Part shown: piece after piece, positions 12,638-22,380 of the stretch | How the letters are laid out: each line of letters begins with the position of its first letter | Position numbering within the stretch: position 1 is the stretch's first letter | Assembly (NCBI GenBank): GCA_012295275.1 | Contig: CM022675.1 | Coordinates: 1,795,519 to 1,840,341 of the forward strand | Direction: 5' to 3' | Source of the DNA: Chrysomallon squamiferum | Lineage: Eukaryota > Mollusca > Gastropoda > Neomphalida > Peltospiridae | Length of the DNA stretch: 44,823 nucleotides | The notes under the pieces: generated by a model | The model's database searches: none | The model's input: the letters and a program-made list of their open reading frames with translations, nothing else | What the model was told of the DNA's origin: nothing | Position numbers and translations under genes: made by a program

Positions 12638-12876
12638 GAAGTTCATTATGGAAACAACAATTTGTTCCTACTTGTAGAAAATTCAAATGTAAGTTCTTCA
12701 TCTAAAGATACAGCTTCTGATTCTGAAACTGAAGACCCGTCTTTGAGGTTGATGTTGAACTGTACAAAGTAGGAGTCTATTGAGTTGACTGTGTTTGTGA
12801 TATTCTGTTGGAGTCTGCCATAAAAAAGAAAGTGTGGTGTGTATATATACATACATATATATATATATATATATAC

Positions 12877-12909
<33 letters not shown>

Positions 12910-13411
12910 CACACACAACTACTACTACTACTACTACTGATAATAAATATTTTAACAATAGGAGAAAATATTCGAAAATCTGACGTGAAATCTCAATAAA
13001 CTAATTTTAAAAAAATATAAAAAAAGCAACAAAAAACAATTATGGTAGTAGTAATGATGATAATAATGACAACAACGACTACAACAACGAACCTTTCAAG
13101 TTCTTTGGTTCTTATCACTTTGGTGACAGTCACGATTACGGCATCATTGTTTTGTCCACGACAAGTGACACTGACTTTTGTATCGAAGTTTGTCATGTAC
13201 TTTTCACTGAACTGAACGATCACATCTCGAGTTCGACCTCCATTTAGCTTTAAAAACAAATCACTATTTACACTTTATGTTTAATATCACTTTCTAAAGA
13301 GACAACAACCAAATATATGTATGTATGTTTGTTTGTATGTATGTATGTACGTGTGTGTGCATATATATATATCTATATATCTATATATATCTATATATCT
13401 ATATATATCTA

Positions 13412-13493
<82 letters not shown>

Positions 13494-13913
13494 TATATAT
13501 ATATATATATTCATAACTTTTCCGCTGATATAAGAAGCCAACAGGCACAAGCAACATTAAATTTATTTTATTTAATCTTTTTATACAAGTAACAACATAT
13601 ATAAACATAGTTCATAAAGAAAAGAAGTAAAATAAAAAATATAAAAATAACAGACAGAACTGACCTCAGTCACCCCTCCACATTCACTGTCCTGAACACT
13701 GAGAGCCACACCTTGTTTCCCCGGGGGTAGGTCTGACGGCGCGAATTTGCAACTAGGCATGTTTCTTTCACCTTTAGCATAGACGACACCACTGAATGTT
13801 ACAGCAGGATTAATCACAATCAACATAGAACTTTCTTCACAGCTAAGTTCATCTGAAAATATTTCAATTAGCATTTGAAAGGAGGAACAACAACAACAAC
13901 AACAATAATTATA

Positions 13914-13964
<51 letters not shown>

Positions 13965-14108
13965 CACAGGTCGGAAACAAAATGTATTTGACATCAAATA
14001 ATTACATCAAGTTTGAATTAAGATTAATTTATAATACGACATTATTTATTATAGACATAAATATTATCTAATTCTTGTTCTTTTACTTATTTGTTACAAT
14101 TTTTATGA

Positions 14109-14151
<43 letters not shown>

Positions 14152-14592
14152 TAATATTATAACCATTTACTTTACTTTTCTGAGAGGCGAACAGTAAATT
14201 TAATAACACTGACATTAAACAAAAGAATCTGAATTTGATGTAAAACACAATCTCTCTCTCTCTCTCTCTGTCTCTCTCTGAACACACACACACACACATA
14301 CACACACAAACATACAGATAACTGGTCAAATCATTTTAATAAATTACATTATTAAAAATAGCAGGAATTACACCTATCCTTTATTAGTACATACAAAACT
14401 GTGGTAGACATAAAGGTATTATTTTGTTAACTAATTTGAATCACTCACATCTTTTCTTTTCGCAGTGGTCACCATAGAAACCAGATGGACAGAAACACGC
14501 CTGGTTTCCATTATCATTGTAACAGATACCTCCATCAGAGCCACAAGAGTCAGTCTGATTGGTACACGGACTTGAACCACTCAAACCTGAAG

Positions 14593-14623
<31 letters not shown>

Positions 14624-15369
14624 AATCATAATAATACTAATACTAATACTAATACTAATACTAATAATAGTAGCAGGAGTAGTAGTAGTAGCAGTCGTAG
14701 TAGTAGTAGGAGTAGTAGTAATAATAATAAAAGATGAAGAGAAGGAAACATAAAGAGTGATTAGTGGTTGCACGTTTGTTTACTTGGTTTTGTTTTGTTG
14801 TGTTGTGTTTCTTTTCAGCTGCACTTTCATATAAAACATTTCAGAAATTAAAATTTAAGAACGAAAAACTAAAAAAAAAACTCACTTGTTTCCAGGTCAC
14901 AGTTGTAGCCAGTGTAGTCATTTCCACAGTCACAGGTGCCGTCATTTTGACAAGTTTTATTATTAGCACAATCCTGACCCTGTCGTCTGCAGTCGAAATA
15001 CTCTTCACCTGTAAACAAGTACAACATTTTAACATAGGATAACTTTCATGACTGAAAATTGTTATTAAATAAAAGAAAAACAAAAATATATATATTGTGA
15101 CATATTTTAGTTTAAATTCCAATAGAGGTAGTAGAAATAATAATAATACTAATAATAATAATAAGAAGAAGAAGAACAATAACAACAACAACAACAACAA
15201 TAGTAATAATAATACTACTACTACTAATAATAATAATAATAATAAAATAGAAGAGAATTGACATTAGGAAGAGTAATGTGGAGATAACCAGTAGATATAT
15301 TGTGACTAATATTAAATAAAAAAGCAGCATATCGAAATTATACAGTCATCAACATTTTTGTTTCAGATT

Positions 15370-15400
<31 letters not shown>

Positions 15401-15705
15401 CAAATATTAATCATTATTTTACTTTTTTTATCTGAATTATAGAGTTTTTTAAAATGATTTAAATTGATCTATATATACCGTATTTAATGTTCTTAACCCT
15501 ATTTCACTATGTAAAAGAAAACATATATCGTCATTTAACGAAATTGTTTCTAAAATATAAATGTTATGATTTGAACGATGTATTTTTTCAAAATTTTCAA
15601 ATTCAGACACATACAATATTTCTATAAAGAAACAGAGAAGATAAGAAAGTTACCTAGAGTGATGTAACAACTTAGAAGTATCAGATACACGCATGATATC
15701 CGCAT
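5280..15705 (-). CDS. Gene A: EGF-ZP-SRCR type I membrane protein, 19 coding exons
   Basis: Coding exons in transcript order: 15654-15705, 14886-15008, 14449-14586, 13665-13852, 13093-13247, 12672-12814, 12439-12489, 11991-12132, 10855-11030, 10201-10361, 9543-9694, 9071-9227, 8607-8779, 8248-8404, 7629-7795, 6765-6858, 6157-6322, 5653-5770, 5280-5467. All introns are GT-AG and phases agree throughout except that exon 10 is one base too long. Discounting that base gives 2700 nt. Approximate residues: signal peptide 1-17, EGF 18-104, ZP-N 105-218, first part of ZP-C 219-283, SRCR1-4 284-711, second part of ZP-C 712-798, RKRR and hydrophobic patch 799-837, transmembrane helix and tail 838-899. 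ZP domains polymerise outside the cell after furin-type cleavage, and SRCR domains bind ligands; a secreted or surface filament with binding modules is therefore inferred. The nearest family comparison is DMBT1-like SRCR/ZP proteins, though there the SRCRs lie outside the ZP domain. Non-coding 5' exons cannot be seen. Confidence 0.82.
5468..6156 (-). other. Introns 17 and 18 of gene A
   Basis: Apart from exon 18 (5653-5770), this holds an internal direct repeat (AACTGTTTGTTTAATATGACA twice, near 5550-5600) and AAT/TAAA arrays at about 5878-5935 and 6048-6070. Nothing else is recognised. Confidence 0.6.
5653..5770 (-). CDS. Gene A exon 18: last ZP cysteine, furin site and hydrophobic patch
   Basis: The exon opens with VDCNGK, which supplies a final ZP-C cysteine, then GRKRRSA. 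RKRR fits the basic consensus of the cleavage site that follows ZP domains. FTVLDVIV, about 17 residues later, is a good candidate for the external hydrophobic patch that holds ZP precursors inactive until cleavage. The donor is a normal GTGAGT; gene B has ATGAGT at this position. Confidence 0.82.
6157..6858 (-). CDS. Gene A exons 16-17: remainder of ZP-C
   Basis: Exon 16 (6765-6858) encodes [10 protein letters not shown] followed by [10 protein letters not shown]. Exon 17 (6157-6322) continues [34 protein letters not shown] and SQCDP. The series 'L-x-x-x-S-C ... II-x-x-x-C-P ... F-x-F ... C-x-V-x-V-C ... C' is the ZP-C signature from its first cysteine onward. It lacks the opening strands, which are found before the SRCR block in exon 6. 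Exon 16 starts in phase 1, compatible with a direct join to exon 7. Confidence 0.85.
6859..7628 (-). other. Intron 15 of gene A
   Basis: A 770-nt intron with a poly-T run at about 7183-7206 and a short TTA array near 7346-7372. No internal exon or mobile element was recognised. It marks the right-to-left return from the SRCR block to ZP-C. Confidence 0.6.
7629..8404 (-). CDS. Gene A exons 14-15: SRCR domain 4
   Basis: Exons 8248-8404 and 7629-7795 total 324 nt. [23 protein letters not shown] and VYCRMLGF mark the first half; [23 protein letters not shown] and [14 protein letters not shown] mark the second. This is the most canonical of the four SRCRs, with all six group-A cysteines. The donor GTAAGT of exon 14 and about 36 exon bases before it are partly duplicated in the following intron. 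Confidence 0.86.
8165..8232 (-). repeat. Partial tandem duplication of the exon 14 end and its donor
   Basis: On the minus strand, TTTACTGCAGAATG-TGGG followed by a GTAAGA donor-like site repeats the last part of exon 14 (TTTACTGCAGAATGCTGGG, donor GTAAGT). The unit includes the intron words TTAATAATGATTATTATAA. It lies in intron 14, directly downstream of the real donor. The reading frame is damaged, so it is probably a decoy or remnant. Confidence 0.6.
8607..9227 (-). CDS. Gene A exons 12-13: SRCR domain 3, four cysteines
   Basis: Exons 9071-9227 and 8607-8779 total 330 nt, phase 1 outside. The first half reads [18 protein letters not shown] and VMCRTLGY; tyrosine stands where the first cysteine normally is. 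The second half has [13 protein letters not shown] and LLCGG. The acceptor of exon 13 is set at GAAG just before TTACAC, because the alternative AG three bases upstream would add one residue or change phase; this choice gives the only open SRCR frame. In disulfide terms the C2 and C7 positions are both missing. Confidence 0.8.
9543..10361 (-). CDS. Gene A exons 10-11: SRCR domain 2, with a +1 frameshift
   Basis: Exon 10 (10201-10361) starts in frame with [13 protein letters not shown] and GEWKSVC. The conserved [14 protein letters not shown] segment is then found one frame away; an extra base lies around 10238-10246 (CC on the minus strand). Gene B's exon is 160 nt and open, so 161 nt here is the derived state. 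Read literally, the shifted frame meets TAA at 9689-9691, the second codon of exon 11. Exon 11 (9543-9694) in the proper frame encodes [17 protein letters not shown] and ends DVKCSG, giving the usual six cysteines. Intron 10 carries a (TTA)24-type array at 9749-9820. Confidence 0.78.
9749..9820. repeat. (TTA)n array in intron 10 of gene A
   Basis: About 24 uninterrupted units. In gene B the same array is split by an inserted DNA transposon. Confidence 0.92.
10362..10854 (-). other. Intron 9 of gene A with (TAC)/(TAG)/(TAA) array
   Basis: The array at about 10728-10824 changes from AGT to ACT to AAT units, giving an inverted-repeat-like block. Nothing else is recognised. Confidence 0.7.
10855..12132 (-). 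CDS. Gene A exons 8-9: SRCR domain 1
   Basis: Exons 11991-12132 and 10855-11030 together are 318 nt, phase 1 outside and phase 2 between. The motifs [19 protein letters not shown] and ICRTLGY mark the first half; [20 protein letters not shown] and DAVGIIC mark the second. Seven cysteines are present: six group-A positions and one extra in ECSDEC. Encoding by two exons also fits group-A SRCRs. The 960-nt intron between them holds no recognisable element. Confidence 0.85.
11031..11990 (-). other. Intron 8 of gene A, inside SRCR1
   Basis: A 960-nt intron, nearly free of microsatellites, and collinear with the gene B intron at 32897-33830. No exon or element was recognised; the similarity is what a recent duplication would give. 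Confidence 0.6.
12439..12814 (-). CDS. Gene A exons 6-7: ZP linker and first strands of ZP-C
   Basis: Exon 6 (12672-12814) contains no cysteine. It encodes the linker and [14 protein letters not shown]...LDEELTFEF, which lines up with the opening strands of ZP-C, the segment before the first ZP-C cysteine in uromodulin-like proteins. Exon 7 (12439-12489) is a 51-nt micro-exon encoding about 17 residues ([17 protein letters not shown]); I recognised it because both paralogues conserve it with ATTCTCAG/ATTATCAG acceptors and a GTAATT donor. It ends in phase 1, where the SRCR block begins. Exon 7 is less certain than its neighbours. Confidence 0.72.
12855..12910. repeat. (TA)/(CATA) array in intron 5 of gene A
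   Basis: Alternating TA and TACA runs, followed by (CTA)n. Gene B has a shorter GT/TA array at the same place (about 34700-34745). Confidence 0.85.
13093..13852 (-). CDS. Gene A exons 4-5: ZP-N domain
   Basis: Exons 13665-13852 and 13093-13247 (phase 0 between them) encode the N-terminal half of a zona pellucida domain. The four conserved cysteines are visible in LSCEESS, PSCKF, SECGG and [14 protein letters not shown] and [16 protein letters not shown] match the usual ZP-N beta-strand motifs. ZP-N modules mediate head-to-tail polymerisation in the family. The 417-nt intron between them is dominated by a long TA run (about 13360-13510). Confidence 0.85.
13360..13510. repeat. Long (TA)n array in intron 4 of gene A
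   Basis: About 150 bases of TA with occasional TCTA. It is perfectly self-complementary and lies between the two ZP-N exons. In gene B it is reduced to a few TA units near 35190. Confidence 0.92.
13853..14448 (-). other. Intron 3 of gene A
   Basis: Holds AAT repeats (about 13916-13962 and, as TTA, 14111-14150), a CT run at 14252-14280 and a CA run at 14283-14310. Gene B has the same order of arrays with a much longer CT run. Confidence 0.75.
14449..14586 (-). CDS. Gene A exon 3: EGF-like domain 2
   Basis: This 138-nt exon, phase 1 at both ends, encodes a second EGF-like domain after a short SLSGSSP linker. Six cysteines are in the classical C-x6-C-x6-C-x8-C-x-C-x8-C pattern, and the motif [12 protein letters not shown] closes the domain. 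The paralogous exon in gene B is one base shorter and has lost one of these cysteines, so gene A shows the intact state. Confidence 0.85.
14587..14885 (-). repeat. Intron 2 of gene A: (AAAT), (ACTAAT) and (AGT) arrays
   Basis: Consecutive AAAT units (about 14593-14622), ACTAAT units (14634-14668) and AGT/AGG units (14668-14730). The intron has no other recognisable content. Confidence 0.75.
14886..15008 (-). CDS. Gene A exon 2: EGF-like domain 1
   Basis: This 123-nt exon has phase 1 at both ends and encodes one compact EGF-like domain with six cysteines. Spacing is C-x6-C-x5-C-x5-C-x-C-x8-C, with [14 protein letters not shown] as the C-terminal half. No calcium-binding consensus is seen at its start. 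The frame is shared exactly with the paralogue, which differs by only one residue near the exon end (E to D). Confidence 0.85.
15009..15653 (-). other. Intron 1 of gene A
   Basis: A 645-nt intron separating the signal peptide from EGF1. It has mixed TAA/AAC/AAG/ACT triplet arrays at about 15130-15245 and (TTTA)n at 15368-15402. No regulatory site was identified. Confidence 0.65.
15654..15705 (-). CDS. Gene A exon 1: start codon and signal peptide
   Basis: The ATG at 15703-15705 opens [17 protein letters not shown], a short hydrophobic stretch typical of a secretion signal. It is followed by a GTAAC donor with phase 1. The next residues after splicing are GEEYFDC, so cleavage probably falls just before EGF1. 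This start is chosen because the paralogue has the same ATG, length and phase. A TATA-like stretch (minus strand TATATATG, near 15884-15891) lies upstream but is not shared by gene B. Confidence 0.75.
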
Positions 15706-16204
15706 ATTTGGTTTATTCTGAAAAGAAGATTAAATAAATTAAAAAACAAAAACAACAACTAATAAATAAAAAATAACAAATAAATAAATAAATAAATATA
15801 TAAATAAATAAATAAATAAATACCTATGATGTTATAGTTTATGAATAGTATTGTGTGTATGTCTGTGTGTCTCTGTGTACCGTCATATATAGGTGCTTTG
15901 TGATAATCAAAGATACGTCATAAAACATTAGAGTATTAAGACAATCATTTACTGATATGAAACACACTTTTTCTTAACATCGTAGTATCATAAATTTAAT
16001 TTTTGTACCCACCAAAATCCATTAATACATACCTACTTACAAACATACATACATAAACAAAAAATAGTACACACAAATCTGGGTAATTTGCGCAAACTGA
16101 CACCTTACCCAGTTTTCTAATTTGATTGCTATGTAATAGCTGGTACAGTCACTGTTGAAGTTAAACAAGCCGAGTCGCAGTGGTGAGTGTATGGACCAAT
16201 CGAG
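15706..16204. other. 5' flank of gene A
   Basis: Immediately upstream of the start codon. AAAT arrays at about 15775-15822 are shared in kind with gene B, whose similarity ends near 37650. A TATA-like sequence near 15884-15891 on the minus strand is the only promoter-like word, and it is not conserved. Any promoter call would be speculative. Confidence 0.4.
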
Positions 16205-16490
16205 ACTGAAGTAATGTAGATATGTATTTACAGAAAGTGGACACTAAACAAGTTATGCAAATTACATTGACTGAAGTAATGTACATATTTATTTACAGAA
16301 AGTTGACACTAAACAAATTATGCAAATTACATTGACTGAAGTAATGTAGATATGTATTTACAGAAAGTGAACACTAAAGAAGTTATACTCTTACATTGAC
16401 TCAAGCAATGTACATATATATTTACAGAACGCGGACACGAAACAAGTTATAGTACAAATTTACAGACAACGGATGAAACAAACTGATTGA
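16205..16490. repeat. Minisatellite, about 66-bp unit, four to five copies
   Basis: Units share TTGACTGAAGTAATGTA, ATTTACAGAAAG and ACACTAAACAAGTTAT. They drift towards the right end. No similarity to coding DNA was seen. Confidence 0.8.
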
Positions 16491-17400
16491 AGTAAAATGT
16501 GTGCTAATGTACATAAATGTGAGTACAATTGTCCACTGAAATAACGTGCTTACATATAAATAAAGCGTAGATATATGTAAATTGATCTTCCTGCAAATGT
16601 ACAGAAGTCAAATATGCACATAAGCAAAAAAGGAAAAATAAGATTAATAAATAGACAAATAAGAGGACACATAGAGAGCTAGATAAATAAATAGATTGGC
16701 AGATAGATGGAAAACTGATAGGTCGATGGATATATATAGAGATAAAGAGATAAATAGCGAGACATAGAGCTAGACAGGTAGATATATTGACAGACAGACA
16801 GACGCTGAGACAGACATATCGATAGATAGACATTTATCGAAAATGGATTGAACAACAAGATTCTGACATGTATGTCTGCGTGTATGAGTCTATGTGTGCG
16901 TGGATGCGTATGTGTATGTGAGTATGAAAATATGCAAGATATATGTGTGTATGTGTGTATGTATGTGTATTTTTATTATTATTATTATTATTATTATTCT
17001 TTTATTATTATTATTATTATTTTATTATTTTATTATTATTATTACTATTATTATTATTATTATTATTGTTATTATTATTATTACAAACTCACAGACATAC
17101 ATACATAAAGTCGCGCACATAATTATATTTAAGTTAAAAAAATCCAGACTGAAAAGAAATAATAAAAGAAAAACATTAATATATCAGATAATATTTGTTT
17201 GTTGACGTACAACAAGCGAGTGAAAAACACAGCGTGGAAGACGTGTAATAGTGTAGATGAGCAGTGAGGCATCGCAAGTGTGTTTATATTAGTTCACTAC
17301 AAGAATCTAGTCAAACGTTGTCAAACTAGTTTTCTTAATACTTTCTTCAAAACACCTTTTAAATTTTACTGACAAAATATCAGCTGCTTTTATAGTGAAA
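16491..17400. other. Spacer with degenerate GATA and (TTA)n arrays
   Basis: About 16660-16835 is degenerate GATA/GACA repeat. About 16970-17085 is TTA repeat. Near 17205-17270 a diverged relative of the 97-bp minisatellite unit of 41170-41550 occurs (GATGAGCAGTGA). No gene was seen. Confidence 0.55.
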
Positions 17401-19077
17401 TATTAATGCCATAAGAAATTTAAAACACACACACACAGACAGATAGACAAACACACACACACACAGACACCCACACACACACATACACACAGAGATATAC
17501 AGAATACAGGCCAACAAACAGCAAGCCATACACGACCAGTGAAACATTTTCGTAGACCAGTAGACGCTAGATGTCTCCAGGTAAAACTGTTTGTATGTCT
17601 AACAAAAACTACACGAATAGATGACTTATTATCTACACAGAAATGGGAGACTAACTCTCGTAACGCCTGGATGAGTTTAGTCAAGCTGAGGACGATGTTT
17701 TAGTCTCCTTTCTTAACATTTTCTTAAACACAGTTACAAATATCTGAAAAGTGTCAGCTTGTGTCTCAAAAATAAATAAATAAATAAATAAACTAATCAC
17801 AAAAAGTATCATAGAGTATTAACATATAATAATAAAATGAATTGAAAATAATAAAAAAAATAGCGCTTACTAAAGTAAACTGAAATGGAATAGAATATAC
17901 TGAAATTAACAACAATAACCAACTGAAAAACAGAGGTATAGATAGAAAGACAGAAAACAGATATATAAAGAAGTAGATAGATACATAGATGTATACATTG
18001 AGAGAGAGAGAGAGATCAGATCTCATCCTTTTTTATATTTCCACTGTGTTTGGCAAACGATGTTTTATTTGTCATCAAACTAAAAGTGATAAAATGCAAC
18101 AAAAATAAAAAAAAGTAAAATAAAATAATAAATACAAATATATTACTCACTAATGTGGCTGAAACAATGTGTAAAAATAAATTAATAAATAGTAAACTTT
18201 TCTACTAGGAATAATCTCACAAAACAAAGATTACATGTTAACAGATACATTCAAGTATTAATTCTTTGTTCTGTACTGTGTTGTTAATTGTCTGTTTACA
18301 CCATTCGACTGAAAATACAATTTCGTGTCATCTCGTAATCCCCGCTACGATAAGATGTGTTTTCTTTACTCTGTAATCAAACATCAGAAGATTTAATTAT
18401 GATAAAACTTTATTTATTGTCGTGTTGTTAATTGACTGTTTACATGAAATGTCTGGAACCTCTCAGAGACAGTCTGTATATTGACTTATGTCACTGTAAC
18501 ATTCTTACTCTGCACTTTTAGAAAGAAAACAATGAGAAAAGACGTTATTCAGAAGTATATATTATCACATATTCACTGGTCCAAAATGAGTCTTAGTATT
18601 AGCATTACTGTTAATGTATCAGTAGTAGTAGTGGTTGTAGTAGTAGTAGTAGCAGCAGTAAGTGTAGCAGCATTGTGTACGTAAAGTACATTTCCTGACG
18701 TGTCACAGATACAAAATATAAAATTAGTGACTTATACATTTATTGAAGTTGCATACAAATAAGACTACTTAAAGTGTACTTACACATTTATTGAAGTAAA
18801 ATAAGCACATAAACACACACACAAACACACACACACACTCAGATATATACATATATGTAAATGCGAGTTGAACGTACCTTGTTATTGTAACACTCTAACC
18901 GTTTTCATCGCTTATATTGTATGATGTGTTTCGAAAGAAATGTAAAAATCTGTATTAAGTGGAGCTTTTCACTATTTTTGTGATAAGAAAAGAAAAAGAT
19001 GGCTTCAATGCATCACCGACTTTAAATCACATGTCATGTGAAGTCATAACTACTGTATACAAACTTTTCTTTTTTTC

Positions 19078-19147
<70 letters not shown>

Positions 19148-19525
19148 GTTGTTTTTTTTTGAGTTTTTTATTTCGTGTTTGGCTGATTTCATGGTCAAAA
19201 TTATGACTAAGAAAATCACGAGGATGAATTATTTGTATGATAAAAGAGGTAAGCAGGTTAAAAGAGAACACACACTTGTCAGATTGTATTAAACACGATT
19301 AAATGCACGTACGTCAATCATTTAGTCTTTTCTACCTGTATTCCCTTTTAAAAATAGATATGTTTTAAAGCTGTAATAGTCATATCTAAATCTTATAATC
19401 TTTGTGTTATTTAATTTGGTAAATTATGTGTTTATTCTTGAGTAAGTGAGAATTCTAAGTTTAAATCATTTGTTCTTAAAGATAAATTTGAAAGGTTTTA
19501 TTTAATTGCTAATTTATTTCTGACT
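17401..19525. repeat. Spacer block A1 (direct copy at about 42430-44823)
   Basis: Long near-identical stretches link this block to 42430-44823, for example around 17500-17660, 17700-18000, 18160-18700 and 18840-19525. It holds CA runs, a TAG/GTA cluster at 18620-18660 and (TTA)n at 19081-19148. No exon or transposase was recognised. Confidence 0.75.
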
Positions 19526-19659
19526 TAGTGGAAATCATATATTTATCTCATATTTTAATTTTGAATAAGTGAGAACGATGTTTATTCACAGCACTAAAAC
19601 AGAAATGCACCTACACAAACATACACACACAGACATGCACACACAGCTGATATTTATAG

Positions 19660-21310
19660 ATATATGTATGCATGTATGTATAGTAATAAAATCTTAATGA
19701 CAGAGATAACGACTGGCGACGTGTCGAAGATAACCTGTTTGTGTTTGTAGAATAAAAGGTACAAGAACCGAGGTATTACGCACAATTTTACGTGTAATAT
19801 ACGGAAATCTTACACAAAACTGCATGTATAATATACATGGGCGACAGACCTCATACAAGCTAAGTGATTTCAATAAAACTCCAAGATGACATTTATATAA
19901 TGCCCATCACATGGGGCGTGTCTCTAAACAAATAAATAAATAAATACATAAAATGCTACTACTACTACTACTACTACTACTATTACTACTACTGTTACTA
20001 CTACTACATCTACCACTACTACTATTGCTGCTACTACTCTTACTACAGCTACTGCTACTACTACTACTACTACTACTACCAATAATAATAATAATAATTA
20101 TTATAATAATGATAACACTTTATCTTCTATTACTTCTGTTATTAATACATTTATTACAACTACTATTTTTGCTGTTATACCTACTACATCTATGAATGCT
20201 GCTGTCATTACTTTTACTCCTACTACAACTACTAGAGCTAGCACTAGTGGATATAGTCATACATGACTAAACAAGGACTTAGAAGACCAGTTAGAAATAA
20301 AAACTGTGACACAGACTTTACACGTATAATGAAAGCCAATCTCATTATAAAGTATTACAGATATGTCCGCGGATGCAGATTTCAATGTATTTCAGTTTGA
20401 TGTATGATTAATTATTCTCTACTTTAAGAAACAAAACAAATAGAAAATGCCTTTTAAACAAACATTTATTATCATATATTGACGGACCTAAATGAGCGTT
20501 AGTATTAGCGTTAGTGTTAGAATCAATCGTAATAGTAGTAGTAGAAGTAGTAGTAGTAATAGTAGTAGCAGCAGTAACAGAAGGTATAGAACTAATAATA
20601 ATATTATTATTATTGTTATTATTATTATTAGTAGTAGTAGTAGTAGTAGTAATAGTAGTAGTAGTAGTAGTTGTAGTATTAGTAATGCATTTAAATGCGT
20701 ACAAATATATTCATTGAAATGTTTCCGTGAACCTACCTTGTTTCTTGTGACACTCAGAAAAGAAGCTTTGTCCTCACTTATACAGTTCTCGTTCTGTTTC
20801 TCGTTACATATGTGTTTTTCTCTACCTCATTGTCGTTTCGTATAATTTGATATTTTAATTAGTTGTTTTTGTATTTGCTATGTATTTGCTTGTATGATAT
20901 TTTGTTAGGGTTAACGCACTTTTTCTCGTTCTGTTTCTCCCTACATAAGTGTTTTTCTCTACCTCATTATCGTTTCGTATAATTTGATATTTTAATGAGT
21001 TATTTTTCGATTTGCTATGCATTTACTTGTATGATATTTTGTTAGTGTTAACGCACTTTGTTCTCTGCTTTTAGCTTCCAGTCAATATATCTGTCTGTGT
21101 AACTTATTTGTATTAATTTTGTTTTCATGATAACTATTAATGTTTCTTTTTAATACGAAATACGTAATAATAATAATAATAATAATAATAACAACAATAA
21201 TAATAACAAGAAGAAGAAGAAGTTGAAGATGAAGAAGAAGAAGAAGAAGAAGAAGAAGAAGAAGAAGAAGAAGAAGAAAAAGAAAGATAAATTTGCATAT
21301 GTAATGCCTC
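19660..21310. repeat. Spacer block B1 (direct copy at about 38555-40320)
   Basis: Shares unique words with 38555-40320, including GACTGGCGACGTGTCGA, GAACCGAGGTATTACGCAC and CACATGGGGCGTGTCTC. It contains (ACT)n at 19953-20082, AGT/ATT triplet arrays at 20535-20685 and an AAG array near 21210-21280. An internal tandem duplication of about 140 bp lies at 20785-21060. No gene was recognised. Confidence 0.75.
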
Positions 21311-21430
21311 GAATTTGACTTCGACATGCTCATTCAATTTTCTCATTTCTTAATTATTATATTTTTTTTAAATCCATTAAATATTCACGTGAAAGGTTTC
21401 AGCGGCATTTATCAAGAAAATAATAATAAC

Positions 21431-21482
<52 letters not shown>

Positions 21483-21578
21483 TTTTTCTTTCTTAAAAAT
21501 TGGAAAACAAAGTCGTTAAATAAAAAAGAAAAAAAAAGAATAACATAAATGCACCACGCAGTAGGATGAACAACTAAG

Positions 21579-21619
<41 letters not shown>

Positions 21620-22056
21620 AAGTAAATAAATAAATAAATACATCGTTTCCAATCAATTCTAGGTCACTCTATGTTTTTCTTCTTCTTCTGCTCACGATTC
21701 AGAAATAAACACGATAAACAAGACAGTGGATACATTGGTAAATCATAGACAGATTCAGTAGAATTATAAATAATCTGCATTATTGTATGTCGATCGCTTT
21801 GAGGACCACAAGACTGTGGCAGAATTTCTTTTAAAGTTTTAAAACAATGACAACCGTAAACCTTATATCTTGCTAAGGTGTTTGTTGATAAAAAAAATTG
21901 TAACTTTCATTCCTTTGACTTTTTCCCCTATATTCAATTATTCATATGGATATAAAACTTGATTTTGTATCACTGAACAAAAGCAAAACTAAAATAAAAT
22001 AGAGGAATCAGTGAATTACAGGCATAGATATGTAAATAGACAGATAGACAGACAGG

Positions 22057-22094
<38 letters not shown>

Positions 22095-22380
22095 GTAAAT
22101 AGACAGATAGGCAGACAGGAGATAGATACATAGATAAATACACAAATATATAGATCCATAGATACACAGAGATAGAGAGATAAATGAACAAATCGACAAA
22201 TAGATATTTCTCAGAAATGGTATGAGCAATATGGAGAGATTAGTTTGTACAAAAAGATTCTGACATATATGTAGGTAGTATATGTGTGTCCGTGTGTATG
22301 TGTGTTTGTGCATATATAGGCAAACACACAATAATAATAAATCTAATAATAAAATGAGATAAAGAAGTACAAATATAATT
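21311..22380. other. Spacer with block C1 and microsatellites
   Basis: 21335-21500 (block C1) matches 41590-41750 (CACGTGAAAGGTTTCAGCGG). Then follow AAT at 21418-21478, AAAT at about 21575-21645 and (GATA)n at about 22050-22095. No credible gene was seen. Confidence 0.6.

Noticed and set aside
13317-13608. Tyrosine-isoleucine open frames on both strands
   Set aside because: They follow the (TA)n tract inside intron 4 of gene A and have no splice or start context.
5280-15705. Separate genes: an EGF-ZP gene followed by an SRCR gene and a ZP-C gene
   Set aside because: There is no stop, polyadenylation signal or new signal peptide between the parts. Phases connect through all 19 exons, and each ZP half lacks what the other provides.
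15884-15891. TATA box of gene A
   Set aside because: A single TATATATG word in AT-rich DNA, not conserved upstream of gene B and with no transcription start evidence.
17403-17684. Minus-strand 93-codon frame (and its relative at 42488-42730)
   Set aside because: The two are similar because blocks A1 and A2 are copies. The C-terminal half is CA repeat and no domain or splice site supports a gene.
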